Part shown: positions 7,429-16,450 of the stretch, one piece after another
How positions within the stretch are numbered: the stretch's first letter is position 1
Layout: each line of letters opens with the position of its first letter
Assembly (NCBI GenBank): GCA_964474045.1
Contig: CAYYRC010000015.1
Coordinates: 18,152 to 82,151 of the forward strand
DNA from: JACJWR01 sp964474045
GTDB taxonomy: Bacteria; Actinomycetota; Actinomycetes; S36-B12; UBA10799
Reading direction: 5' to 3'
DNA: 64,000 bases
The notes under the pieces: generated by a model
Seen by the model: the letters and a program-made list of their open reading frames with translations, nothing else
Databases searched by the model: none
Told to the model about the DNA's origin: nothing
Program-made: the position numbers and the translations under genes

Positions 7429-8799
7429 ATGACGCGCATCGTTGTTGTCGGCGGCGACGCCGCCGGAGCCACCACCGCCGCCCAGGTGAAACGTCGCCAG
7501 CCCGACTGGGACGTGGTGATGGTGGATCGCGGTCGGTACACCTCGTACTCCGCCTGCGGCCTGCCGTACTGGGTCGCCGGCGACGTCGAGTCCGACGCCA
7601 GACTCATCGCCCGCACGCCCGAACAGCATCGCGCCCACGGCCTCGACGTGAGGATGGGGACCGAGGCGGTAGGGCTGAACCTCGCCGCGCAGACGGTCGC
7701 GCTGAGCAGCGTCGAGGATGGTGACTACGACCTCGGCTTCGACCACCTGATGATCGCGACGGGAGCAAGCCCCGTCACCCCGCCCATTCCCGGCGTCGAC
7801 GCCCCGAACGTCGGCGTCGTGCACACCATCGACGGCACGCGAGCGCTGCTGCAGCGAACCACCGCGCTGGCCGATGGCGACCCGCCGAAGTCGGCTGTGA
7901 TCGTCGGCGCCGGCTTCATCGGGATCGAGATGGCCGAGGCCTTCGAACAACGGGGCCTTGCGGTCACGTTGATCGATATGGCGGAGGCGCCGCTGACCAG
8001 CCTGGACCCAGAGATGTCGGCGGAGCTGGCCAAGTGCCTCAGCGCTCGAGAGGTCGAGTGCGCCTTCGGGCAGCGGGTCCAGGGCATCGAGGTCGGCACA
8101 GACGGCCTGGCTTGCGCCGTGACCACGGACGCGGACAGCTACCCGGCCGACATCGTGGTGCTGGCCCTCGGCGTTCGCCCGAACACGTCGCTTGCCACTG
8201 CCGCGGGGCTTCCGGCCGGCGCCGCCGGGGGCCTGCTGACCGACCGTGCCCAACATGTCACGGGACACGGCAACATCTGGGCCGCAGGCGACTGCACGGA
8301 GGCGTTCCACCGGCTGTTGCGTCGTCCCGTGTTCCTGCCCCTGGGCACCCATGCGAACAAGCAGGGTCGCGTCGCGGGGGTGAACATCGCCGGCGGCTAC
8401 GCCACCTTCCCCGGAGTCATCGGAACTGCCACCACACGCTTCGGCGAGACCTACGTGGCCCGCACGGGCCTCAACGAGGACGAGGCCGCATCCGCCGGCT
8501 TGCGGGTCGAGTCCGCCACAACCACCACCGCGGTGACCACCGGTTACATGCCCGGGGCCGTGGCGATGATGGTCAAGCTGCTGGCCGACGCAGCTTCGGG
8601 CCAACTCCTGGGCGGGCAGATCCTGGGTGCCTCCCCGCTTGCGGCGAAGCGGATCGACTCCGTGGCGCTTGCGGTGTGGAACGCGATGACCGCCGAAGAT
8701 CTGCTGGGCGCCGACCTCTCCTACTCGCCGCCGGTGTCGCCGGTGTGGGATCCCGTGCAGACGGCCGCGAGGGTCCTCGCCTCGCGCCTGGAGCGCTGA
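7429..8799 (+). CDS. CoA-disulfide reductase-like FAD/NAD(P) oxidoreductase
   Basis: This 456-residue flavoenzyme has two Rossmann folds (FAD motif VVVGGDAAGA at residues 5-14 and NAD(P) motif VIVGAGFIGIEMAE) and a C-terminal dimerisation domain. The hallmark SYSACGLPYW contains one redox Cys, C43, as in CoA-disulfide reductases, CoA-dependent persulfide reductases and NADH oxidase/peroxidases that use a cysteine-CoA disulfide or sulfenate. No rhodanese domain is fused. The likely role is thiol or persulfide reduction, or oxygen detoxification; NAD(P)H is the expected donor. The start is ATG 7429, because it opens directly into the FAD motif; a CACACT hexamer six bases upstream is one mismatch from the TANNNT box. 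Confidence 0.85.
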   Translation: MTRIVVVGGDAAGATTAAQVKRRQPDWDVVMVDRGRYTSYSACGLPYWVAGDVESDARLIARTPEQHRAHGLDVRMGTEAVGLNLAAQTVALSSVEDGDYDLGFDHLMIATGASPVTPPIPGVDAPNVGVVHTIDGTRALLQRTTALADGDPPKSAVIVGAGFIGIEMAEAFEQRGLAVTLIDMAEAPLTSLDPEMSAELAKCLSAREVECAFGQRVQGIEVGTDGLACAVTTDADSYPADIVVLALGVRPNTSLATAAGLPAGAAGGLLTDRAQHVTGHGNIWAAGDCTEAFHRLLRRPVFLPLGTHANKQGRVAGVNIAGGYATFPGVIGTATTRFGETYVARTGLNEDEAASAGLRVESATTTTAVTTGYMPGAVAMMVKLLADAASGQLLGGQILGASPLAAKRIDSVALAVWNAMTAEDLLGADLSYSPPVSPVWDPVQTAARVLASRLER

Positions 8800-8806
8800 G
8801 GAGGGG

Positions 8807-8833
8807 CATCCTGCAGAGGACTCTGCCAGGATG
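8807..8833 (+). terminator. Hairpin between the flavoenzyme gene and fbaA
   Basis: An inverted repeat of 12 bases (8807-8818) pairs with 8821-8833 with one bulged C and a two-base loop. It lies eight bases after the upstream stop and 30 bases before fbaA. There is no T-tract, as is usual in high-G+C actinobacteria. It could instead be a 5' leader element of fbaA. Confidence 0.5.
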
Positions 8834-8863
8834 AACCAGGCTCACCGAACTAAGGAGATACGC

Positions 8864-9886
8864 ATGCCCATCGCCACCCCAGAGGTCTACGCCGAGATGC
8901 TCGACCGCGCCAAGGCCGGCAAGTTCGCCTACCCGGCGATCAACGTCACGTCATCGTCGACGCTGAACGCCGCACTGCAGGGATTCGCGGACGCCGAGAG
9001 CGACGGGATCATCCAGTTCTCATGGGGCGGAGCGGAGTTCGCCTCCGGCCAGCGCGTGAAGGACATGGTGACGGGCGCCGTCGCCCTCGCGGAGTTCGCC
9101 CACGTCGTGGCCGAGAAGTACCCCATCAACATCGCCCTGCACACCGACCACTGCCCGAAGCAGAAGCTCGACGGCTACATGCGGCCGCTGATCGACATCT
9201 CACTGGAGCGTGTGGCGCGTGGGGAGCTGCCGCTGTTCCAGTCGCACATGTGGGACGGCTCCGCCATCGGCCTGGAGGAGAACCTGGACATCGCCGAGGA
9301 GCTGCTGGACAAGTGCCACCGGGCGAACATGATCCTGGAGATTGAGATCGGCGTCGTCGGCGGCGAGGAGGACGGCATCGAGGCCAAGCACGACGCCAAG
9401 CTGTTCTCGACGCCCGAGGACGGCCTGGCCACAGCGGCCAAGCTGGGCCTGGGCGAGCGCGGCCGCTACATGGTCGCCGCCACGTTCGGAAACGTCCACG
9501 GCGTCTACAAGCCCGGCAACGTGGTCCTCACCCCGTCGATCCTCAAGGACATCCAGGACGCTGTCGCGGCCAAGTACGGCAAGCCGGAGCCTTTCGACCT
9601 GGTGTTCCACGGCGGCTCGGGGTCGCTGCTCTCGGAGATCCGCGAGGCGCTGGACTATGGCGTGATCAAGATGAACGTCGACACCGACACCCAGTACGCC
9701 TACACCCGGCCGGTCGCCAACTGGATGTTCACGAACTACGCCGGCGTGCTCAAGATCGACGGCGAGGTGGGCAACAAGAAGCAGTACGACCCGCGCGCGT
9801 GGATGCGCCAGGGCGAGGACGGCATGGCCGCTCGCGTCGTGGAGGCCTGCACCGACCTGCGCAGCGTCGGCACCAAGATGGCGTGA
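8864..9886 (+). CDS. fbaA: Class II fructose-bisphosphate aldolase
   Basis: This zinc-dependent aldolase cleaves fructose 1,6-bisphosphate to dihydroxyacetone phosphate and glyceraldehyde 3-phosphate. The 340 residues match the long class IIA form. Zinc and catalytic residues are in HTDHCPKQ (residues 93-100), with later glycine-rich VFHGGSGS and the NVDTDTQYAYTR substrate segment. The start is ATG 8864, because the strong ribosome binding site AAGGAGA sits eight bases upstream; the in-frame ATG at 8831 falls in a hairpin and has no such site. A flavin oxidoreductase gene overlaps its stop by four bases (GTGA), indicating translational coupling. Confidence 0.96.
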   Translation: MPIATPEVYAEMLDRAKAGKFAYPAINVTSSSTLNAALQGFADAESDGIIQFSWGGAEFASGQRVKDMVTGAVALAEFAHVVAEKYPINIALHTDHCPKQKLDGYMRPLIDISLERVARGELPLFQSHMWDGSAIGLEENLDIAEELLDKCHRANMILEIEIGVVGGEEDGIEAKHDAKLFSTPEDGLATAAKLGLGERGRYMVAATFGNVHGVYKPGNVVLTPSILKDIQDAVAAKYGKPEPFDLVFHGGSGSLLSEIREALDYGVIKMNVDTDTQYAYTRPVANWMFTNYAGVLKIDGEVGNKKQYDPRAWMRQGEDGMAARVVEACTDLRSVGTKMA

Positions 9887-10974
9887 CCGCGGCGATCGTC
9901 GTCGGCGGCGGGATCAGCGGGATCGCCGCCGCCGGCGCGCTCGCCACGGCACCGCGGCCGGTGGATCGCGTTGCCGTGCTGGACCGCGGACGCCGTCTTG
10001 GTGGTCGGATGGCCGTCCGGACACTGCGCACTGGACCGTGGGCCGGGCACATCGTGGACCTGGGTGCCTCCTACTTCACGGTCGGGCGTCCCGAGTTTGG
10101 CGCCGTGGTGGACGACTGGCTGGCGCGCGGCCTGGCCCGGCCGTGGTCCGAGGAGTTCGCGGTGATCAGCACCGACGGCACACTGTCGATCCATCGCGGG
10201 CCCATGCGCTTCGCTGCCCCCAACGGCCTGCGCTCCCTGGTTGAGGACCTGGCCGCAGCCCTGCCCGCCGGGGTCGCGGTGCGAACGGACCGGAACGCCG
10301 CCTGGCTGCGCCGCGGAGCCGTCCGGCCCTGGGGCCTGGACGCCGGACCAGTCACGGGCGGAACCTCGGCGGACCCCGGCGCTGCCGCCGTCGGGGTGGA
10401 CGAGCACATCGAGGCGGATGTGGTGGCGCTTTGCCAGCCGACATCACAGGCGGCCGACCTGCTGCGGGAGTCTCCGAACGACCCGGACCTCACCGGCCTC
10501 GCCGATGCCTGCGCCCGGCGCCGCTACGAGCCGCTGCTGGCGCTTGTGGCCCAGTGGCCGCAGCGCAGCTGGGAGCCGTTCCCCGGTTGCTTCGTCAACG
10601 GCGACGCCACCATCGCCTTCATCGCCGACGACGGCAGCCGGCGTGGCGACGGGGCGGCGGTGCTCGTCGCCCACAGCACGGCGGAGTTCGCCCGGGGCTA
10701 CTTGCGCGAACCGAATGCGGCCGCGGAACCGCTGGTGGCCGCCCTGCGACGGCTGCTGGACATCGATGAGCCGGTCGCCGTCGAGGTGAAGCGGTGGGGC
10801 GCGGCGCGCCCGGCCACCGACGAGGTCGGCAGCTCCGATGCCCGGTTCCTGCTGGCGCCCGGCGGAGTGGGCGTCGCCGGCGACGCCTTCAGCCAGCGAC
10901 CCCGGATCGAAGCCGCATGGCTGTCGGGCCGCGCCCTCGGCACGGCGCTCGCCGCACTAGCCGACGCTTCCTGA
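9883..10974 (+). CDS. FAD-dependent amine-oxidase-like oxidoreductase
   Basis: This 363-residue protein opens with the FAD dinucleotide motif VVGGGISGIAAAGALA and continues with DRGRRLGGRMAVRT, then DLGASYFTV, the pattern of renalase-like / COG3380 NAD(P)/FAD oxidoreductases. The C-terminal GVGVAGDAFSQRPRIEAAWLSGRALG is the usual FAD-closing segment of the amine oxidase superfamily. The substrate is unknown. The GTG start at 9883 overlaps the fbaA stop, so it is probably coupled to the aldolase, although no shared pathway is obvious. The next gene, purA, has its own leader. Confidence 0.83.
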   Translation: MTAAIVVGGGISGIAAAGALATAPRPVDRVAVLDRGRRLGGRMAVRTLRTGPWAGHIVDLGASYFTVGRPEFGAVVDDWLARGLARPWSEEFAVISTDGTLSIHRGPMRFAAPNGLRSLVEDLAAALPAGVAVRTDRNAAWLRRGAVRPWGLDAGPVTGGTSADPGAAAVGVDEHIEADVVALCQPTSQAADLLRESPNDPDLTGLADACARRRYEPLLALVAQWPQRSWEPFPGCFVNGDATIAFIADDGSRRGDGAAVLVAHSTAEFARGYLREPNAAAEPLVAALRRLLDIDEPVAVEVKRWGAARPATDEVGSSDARFLLAPGGVGVAGDAFSQRPRIEAAWLSGRALGTALAALADAS

Positions 10975-11032
10975 CCCTCGACGCGTAGGCTATGCGCCGC
11001 GGGACAAGCCGCGGCAAAGGGGACTCACACAC

Positions 11033-12318
<1,286 letters not shown>

Positions 12319-12319
<1 letters not shown>

Positions 12320-12342
12320 CCCCGCCGCTCGACCGGCGGGGC
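12319..12342. terminator. Bidirectional hairpin between purA and dsrE-like gene
   Basis: A nine-base stem (GCCCCGCCG, 12319-12327, with CGGCGGGGC, 12334-12342) and a six-base loop lie between two convergent genes. An outer five-base stem (12313-12317 with 12344-12348) extends it past one mismatch. It begins at the last base of purA. Confidence 0.8.
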
Positions 12343-12351
12343 CAGTAGACG

Positions 12352-12867
12352 TCAGATGAAGAGCAGCTGAGCGCCCTCGGTCATCTCGATGAAGTCGCTG
12401 GCGTTGATGATGCCCGACACGTCGTCGCGCAGATCGGCCTCCTCCAGCTTGTTCATGTCAGCCGACATCCGGCAGGCCCACAGGGTTCCGCCGGCGGCGA
12501 CGATCTGATCGAGGAAGTCGGGCACCTCCGGGATGCCGAGGTCGGCGATCTGCTGCTTCATCATCTTGGTCGCCATGCTGGTCATGCCGGGCAGCGGCGC
12601 CAGCGACTGCGGGAGGTGCTTGTCGCTGCCGGGCAGGTGCATTGCCGTGTTGCCCAGCGGCGAGAACTGCAGGTCGTTCATGCGCGACTTCGTGATCATG
12701 TCGAAGCCCCAGAACGTGAAGAACAGGGTGGTCTTGATGCCCTCGCCGAGTGCGGCGTTGGCCAGGACCAGGCCGGGGTAGGCCATGTCCAGGTTGCCCT
12801 TGGAGCAGATGATCGCGAGGTGGCGGTCGGACTCGGCGTCGTCACCGAAGTCGGGAACGATTGTCAT
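12352..12867 (-). CDS. DsrE/DsrF-like (DsrE2-type) sulfur carrier protein
   Basis: This 171-residue protein matches the DsrE/DsrF/DrsH-like family (DsrE2), which binds sulfane sulfur as persulfide and passes it between partners. A Rossmann-like start (HLAIICSKGNLDMAYPG) carries C21, and the conserved C-terminal cysteine lies in GGTLWACRMSADMNKL, the usual persulfide-carrying position. Hydrophobic segments around FFTFWGFDMI are typical of the subgroup, which can be membrane-associated. It is the last gene of the minus-strand operon regulator - sqr-like - DUF1641 - tusE-like - dsrE-like, 30 bases after the tusE-like gene. Its expected partner is that TusE/DsrC-like protein. Confidence 0.88.
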   Translation of the reverse strand: MTIVPDFGDDAESDRHLAIICSKGNLDMAYPGLVLANAALGEGIKTTLFFTFWGFDMITKSRMNDLQFSPLGNTAMHLPGSDKHLPQSLAPLPGMTSMATKMMKQQIADLGIPEVPDFLDQIVAAGGTLWACRMSADMNKLEEADLRDDVSGIINASDFIEMTEGAQLLFI

Positions 12868-12897
12868 GGTGTGTTCAGATCCTTCGCTCGTGGTGGT

Positions 12898-13212
12898 TCA
12901 GACGCAGCCGTGCGGCTTGGGCAGCCCGGCGATGTAGGCCATCTTCTTGGCCGGCTTCTTGGGGAACAGCTGGAACTGCTCCTTGGTGGGGAAGCCGCCG
13001 ACGGTCTGCACGCGGCGGGTGGTGGCGGTCTCGCCCTTCTCCTGGTAGTCCTCGCGCAGGAAGCGGATGACCTCCCAGTGGCGGTCGGTCATCTCGACGC
13101 CGATGTTGGCGGCGAGCTCGGCGCCGATAGCCTCGTTCCACTCGTCGTACTCGGTGAGGAATCCCTCGTCGTTGATCTGGACCTCCTGGCCCGCGATCGT
13201 TGCGGTAGGCAT
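12898..13212 (-). CDS. TusE/DsrC-family sulfur relay protein
   Basis: This 104-residue protein belongs to the DsrC/TusE/DsvC family. The C-terminal arm reads GLPKPHGCV, with the penultimate CysA at residue 103. The position 11 residues earlier, where true dissimilatory DsrC has CysB, is Ala (A92), so it cannot form the intramolecular trisulfide of DsrC and is closer to TusE or RspA-type proteins that carry persulfide on one Cys. The N-terminal part (DEGFLTEYDEWNEAIGAELAA) is family-typical. It lies five bases after the DUF1641 gene. No tusBCD, dsrAB or mnmA is nearby, so 2-thiouridine synthesis is less likely than persulfide trafficking from the SQR-like enzyme. Confidence 0.9.
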   Translation of the reverse strand: MPTATIAGQEVQINDEGFLTEYDEWNEAIGAELAANIGVEMTDRHWEVIRFLREDYQEKGETATTRRVQTVGGFPTKEQFQLFPKKPAKKMAYIAGLPKPHGCV

Positions 13213-13217
13213 GTGCC

Positions 13218-13940
13218 CTACTTCCTTCCTGGTGATAGTGGTGTGGTGTTCCTGGTGGCGATCGACTGGTCCTCCTCGCCGATCGTGTGGAGCATGTTCA
13301 TGACCCGGGCGAGCCCGCGGCGAGTCTGCGGATCGCGCATAGAGCGCAGCAGCGCCAACATCGACGGCGGCTCGATGTGATGGTCCTCGCCGTCTTGGAC
13401 AGTCAGGGCCGTGCGCCGGACCAAGCCCATGACCTCGGGCTGGGTCATCTCCTTGACGGCGGTCAGGATCGTCACGACGTTGTCGCCCAGCGCGGCGACA
13501 TCGTCCTCGCTGAACTCGGTGACCACGCGGTCGGCGATGAGGCCGCCCTGCCGCGCGAAGGCGAAGTAGCCCTTGTCGTCGGCGACCTGCAGGGTGTCGG
13601 TGAGTTTCGCCATGGCCGGTCCGCTGAGCTCACTCAGGGTTGCGGCTAGCTCCGTCAGTGAGTTCAGCTGGCTGAGCAGCGCATTCAGGGTGGGAAGGCT
13701 CACCGCCAGGTTGCGGGCAAAGTCCTGGGCGTCGGCTAGCGTCACCTGCTCGCTGAGCTCAGCCATCTCACGCGTGGCCATGTCCATCGCCTGGGCGGTG
13801 ACAGGTGTGAGCGTCTCGCCCAGCTCGGCCCACCGCTCGCGGCTGGCGCGCTGGGCTGCCAACTCGGCCACGACGAAGTCGAGCTGGGCCGACAGCTGGT
13901 CCAGCCGGGCCTCGACATCGAGGGTGCTATCGGCGGCCAT
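13218..13940 (-). CDS. DUF1641 family protein
   Basis: This 240-residue, largely helical protein fits DUF1641: an N-terminal coiled-coil-like segment (LDQLSAQLDFVVAELAAQRASRERW, about residues 10-36), then helical repeats, and the family motif MTQPEVMGLVRRTALTVQDGE. Genes of this family are commonly found next to sulfide:quinone oxidoreductase-like flavoproteins and formate dehydrogenase accessory genes, and are thought to be accessory or membrane-attachment factors; function is not established. ATG 13940 overlaps the SQR-like stop by one base (TGATG). An in-frame GTG at 13943 is an alternative start. Confidence 0.82.
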   Translation of the reverse strand: MAADSTLDVEARLDQLSAQLDFVVAELAAQRASRERWAELGETLTPVTAQAMDMATREMAELSEQVTLADAQDFARNLAVSLPTLNALLSQLNSLTELAATLSELSGPAMAKLTDTLQVADDKGYFAFARQGGLIADRVVTEFSEDDVAALGDNVVTILTAVKEMTQPEVMGLVRRTALTVQDGEDHHIEPPSMLALLRSMRDPQTRRGLARVMNMLHTIGEEDQSIATRNTTPLSPGRK

Positions 13941-15178
13941 CACAGATCACCAGTGTCCTTGCCCGCCATCGACATGAGCGCCGGCAGCGGCAACTCCTTG
14001 CCCGGCAGCAGGATGTTCCAGTACATCCACCGGAACATGAGCTTGCCCCAGTGGTTCAGCTCGGTCTCTTTGAGTAGTGAGAACGGGCCGATGCCGGGCA
14101 GCGGGTACTTGCCGGTGAGCGGCTCAGTGGTGTAGTTGAAGTCGATCAGCATGCCCTTGCCGTGGCCGGACTCGATGAAGCAGTTGGCGTGGCCGTCGAA
14201 GGCGTTGGGCATCGGCCGGCCCTCGACGTGGGCGATGAAGTTGTCCGGGAACAAGTCCATGGCGAAGTGGGCCACGGAGCCGGCCTTCGACGCCGGGATG
14301 TCCGAGGCGTCGCCGACGGCGAAGATGTTGTCGTGCGCCTTGGACAGCAGGGTGTACTGGTCCACCGGCACGAAGTTGAGGTCGTCGCCCAGCCCTGAGC
14401 GGCCCACGAAGTCCGCGCCCATGTGGACCGGGATCGTAACCAGCAAGTCGAAGTCGATCTCGCGCTCATCGAACGACACGATCTTGCCCGCCGCGCCGTC
14501 CACCGACTCGATCATGAAGTCGGGTTCCAGGGCGATGCCGCGGTCGTCCAGCATGCCGCCCAGGTGCTTGGAGGCCACCGGCTTGGTGAAGGCGCCCTCC
14601 AGCGGGGTCACGTAGGTGATGTCCACCTTGTCGCGAATGCCCTTGTCCTCGAAGAACGCATCGGCGAGGAAGGTGAACTCCAGCGGGGCGACCGGGCACT
14701 TGATCGGCATTTCGCAGATCTGCACCACCAGCTTGCCGCCCTCCCAGGTCTTCAGCTTCTCGGCGAGTGCCTGGGTGCCCTCGTAGGTGTAGAACTCGTG
14801 CACGGTGTCGCGCCAGCCCTCATCCTCCATGCCGGGCGTCTGATCCGGCCGCGGCGAGGAGCCGGACGCAATCACCAGATAGTCGTACGACAGCTTGGTG
14901 CCGTCGGCGAGCAGAACGGCGTTCTCGTCCGGCAGCACCTTGTCGATCTCGCCGCTGATCAGGTTGACGCCGTCGGGGATGAACTTCTTGGTGGGCTTGA
15001 CCACCTCCTCGGGCGTATACGAGCCGAACGGGATGAACAGATAGCCCGGCTGGTAGTAGTGGGTCTCGGACTGGTCGACGACGGTGATCTCCCACTCGGA
15101 CTCGGGCAGCCTCGGGCGCAACTTGTTGACCGCCATCGTGCCGGCCGTGCCGGCCCCGAGGACCAACAGCCTCTTCAT
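13940..15178 (-). CDS. Sulfide:quinone oxidoreductase-like flavoprotein
   Basis: This 412-residue FAD protein of the disulfide-reductase superfamily resembles SQR. It starts MKRLLVLGAGTAGTMAVNKL (FAD site), has YYQPGYLFIPFG near residues 41-52 as in SQR-like enzymes, and GDASDIPASKAGSVAH near 289-304. It has exactly three cysteines, C155, C161 (in ICEMPIKCP) and C333, matching the three-Cys pattern of catalytic SQRs; confirmation needs alignment. The likely reaction is oxidation of sulfide to persulfide or polysulfide with electrons to the quinone pool at the cytoplasmic membrane. Its ATG overlaps the stop of the regulator gene (ATGA), so the two are translationally coupled. Flavocytochrome-c-like alternatives are possible. 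Confidence 0.8.
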   Translation of the reverse strand: MKRLLVLGAGTAGTMAVNKLRPRLPESEWEITVVDQSETHYYQPGYLFIPFGSYTPEEVVKPTKKFIPDGVNLISGEIDKVLPDENAVLLADGTKLSYDYLVIASGSSPRPDQTPGMEDEGWRDTVHEFYTYEGTQALAEKLKTWEGGKLVVQICEMPIKCPVAPLEFTFLADAFFEDKGIRDKVDITYVTPLEGAFTKPVASKHLGGMLDDRGIALEPDFMIESVDGAAGKIVSFDEREIDFDLLVTIPVHMGADFVGRSGLGDDLNFVPVDQYTLLSKAHDNIFAVGDASDIPASKAGSVAHFAMDLFPDNFIAHVEGRPMPNAFDGHANCFIESGHGKGMLIDFNYTTEPLTGKYPLPGIGPFSLLKETELNHWGKLMFRWMYWNILLPGKELPLPALMSMAGKDTGDL

Positions 15179-15906
15179 TCGGACTCCTTCGATTGGGCGG
15201 GCGCGGGGGACTCCGCGTGCCGCGAGATGGTCCCGGCGATTCTGGGCAGCGCGCGCAGGACGGCGTCGCGCTGCTCCTTGGTGAGGGTGTAGAGGTCGCT
15301 CGCGCCGGCGGCCGGCGGTTGCGCGTCGGTCGGGGCGACGCCGCCGGCCAGCACCATCCCGGTCAGCTCGCGACCGGAGCGGATGAAGGCGCGCGCGCAC
15401 TCGAACCCGTTGCCGCCCAGGGTGAAGCGCGGCGTGAAGTCATGATCCTCGGCGAGAGCGCGCCACTCGGACACGCAGGCGGCGAGAACGCCGGGCTCGT
15501 CGGCGTTGGCGGCGAACCATGGACACGGATTGGCGACCTCGGTGACCGGGTTCCCCTCCATGTCCGTGACGACCATCATCACCCCTAGCAGGTCGGCCGC
15601 CACGTCAATGACGGCGCCGGACAGGGGGGCGGACTCGCGTTGCGGCTGCGTGGAACCGACCGCGGCGACGACACCGGGGTCGTCCATCAAAGCGGCGATG
15701 TCCCCCGCGGCGAAGCGCCATTGCTTGCCCACGCGGATCGCCGGCAGGCGGCCATCCTCGGCCATTCGATAGACCGTGGAGCGATCGATGTGGAGAATCT
15801 CGCACACTTGCTGGGCCGTGAGCATGCCGCGGACGGGAGCCCGGCCTGAAACCGCAGAATCCGCATTCTCTGCACCCGCCGTTGGCGCGTGCTGCATCTT
15901 CTGCAT
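15175..15906 (-). CDS. HTH (excisionase-type) and PocR-like sensor regulator
   Basis: This is a predicted two-domain regulator of 243 residues from ATG 15906. Residues 28-78 (MLTAQQVCEILHIDRSTVYR then GKQWRFAAGDI) form an excisionase/MerR-like winged HTH. Residues about 95-210 resemble a PocR-type ligand domain with cysteines C128, C144 and C170, which could bind a metal or sense thiols or persulfide. ATG 15906 is chosen because a near-consensus promoter (TTGAAA, 17 bases, TAGTAT) ends seven bases before it; in-frame ATGs at 15942 and 15933 lie within that promoter, and ATG 15825 opens the HTH. The gene is translationally coupled to the SQR-like gene, so it probably autoregulates the operon. 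Confidence 0.75.
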   Translation of the reverse strand: MQKMQHAPTAGAENADSAVSGRAPVRGMLTAQQVCEILHIDRSTVYRMAEDGRLPAIRVGKQWRFAAGDIAALMDDPGVVAAVGSTQPQRESAPLSGAVIDVAADLLGVMMVVTDMEGNPVTEVANPCPWFAANADEPGVLAACVSEWRALAEDHDFTPRFTLGGNGFECARAFIRSGRELTGMVLAGGVAPTDAQPPAAGASDLYTLTKEQRDAVLRALPRIAGTISRHAESPAPAQSKESE

Positions 15907-15937
15907 AGCTTGCATACTATGCCTGCCCTGCATATAT
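15893..15937. repeat. Five 9-base tandem repeats overlapping a promoter
   Basis: Read on the plus strand, five consecutive 9-base units begin with TGC: TGCATCTTC, TGCATAGCT, TGCATACTA, TGCCTGCCC and TGCATATAT. Four of the five share TGCAT. They cover the spacer, the -10 box and the start codon of the regulator gene, the position expected of an operator. GCATACTATGC at 15912-15922 is also a palindrome. Confidence 0.7.
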
Positions 15938-15942
15938 TTCAA
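15914..15942 (-). promoter_or_regulatory. Promoter of the sulfur-module operon
   Basis: On the minus strand, -35 TTGAAA (15942-15937) is separated by 17 bases from -10 TAGTAT (15919-15914). The ATG at 15906 follows after seven bases, so the transcript is predicted to be leaderless. Confidence 0.7.
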
Positions 15943-15975
15943 GGCCCGATGTCTGTAATGCGCACCGACGATGCC

Positions 15976-16425
15976 TCAGCGGAGGTCGTCGGGACCCACG
16001 CGCCGCAGACGTTTGATGGCGCCGCGCCGCTTCTTGCGCTCGACTCGGCGCTGGGTGGCGCCCTTGCTCGGCTTGCTGGCGCGACGCTTACGCGGCGGCG
16101 GTGCGATCGCGGCGCCGACGAGGTCGGCCAGGCGACCCTCGGCGGCGCGGCGATTCTGCAGCTGCGACCGGTGCTCCGACGCGGAGATCACGACGCAGCC
16201 GTCGACCAGCCGTCCCGCCAGCCTGGCCAGCGCGCGCTCGCGGAGGAACTGCGGAATCGCCGACGAACCGGCAAGGTCCCAGGTCAGCTGCACCCGGGAG
16301 TCAGCGGTGTTCACGCCCTGCCCGCCGGGGCCCGACGAGCGCGAGAAGCGCCATCCCAACTCGGCGGCAGGAATCGTGAACTGGCCCCGGACGTGGACGC
16401 CGTCAGCCTCGCGAGCAGGTGACAT
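15976..16425 (-). CDS. arfB: Peptidyl-tRNA hydrolase ArfB (ribosome rescue)
   Basis: ArfB (YaeJ) frees ribosomes stalled without a stop codon by entering the empty mRNA channel and hydrolysing the peptidyl-tRNA. The 149-residue protein contains the release-factor GGQ motif in FSRSSGPGGQGVNTADSRVQL near residues 27-47, and a long basic C-terminal tail (PPRKRRASKPSKGATQRR) that in the family binds the mRNA channel. The start is ATG 16425, placing the GGQ domain at the N-terminus as expected; an upstream extension has no family similarity. It is followed after 69 bases on the same strand by the sulfur operon's regulator, which has its own promoter. Confidence 0.92.
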   Translation of the reverse strand: MSPAREADGVHVRGQFTIPAAELGWRFSRSSGPGGQGVNTADSRVQLTWDLAGSSAIPQFLRERALARLAGRLVDGCVVISASEHRSQLQNRRAAEGRLADLVGAAIAPPPRKRRASKPSKGATQRRVERKKRRGAIKRLRRVGPDDLR

Positions 16426-16450
16426 GGTTCCAGCGTGGCATGTTCGGCGG

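Noticed and set aside
8831..8863. ATG 8831 as the fbaA start
   Set aside because: It falls in the hairpin; AAGGAGA before ATG 8864 and homologous length favour 8864.
12898..13212. Calling the TusE/DsrC-like protein a dissimilatory DsrC
   Set aside because: The second C-terminal cysteine is missing (Ala92) and no dsrAB genes are nearby.
15825..15942. Alternative starts of the HTH/PocR-like regulator at 15942 or 15825
   Set aside because: 15942 lies inside the -35/-10 promoter. 15825 removes only disordered residues and lacks a promoter at the right distance; kept as a possible second initiation.
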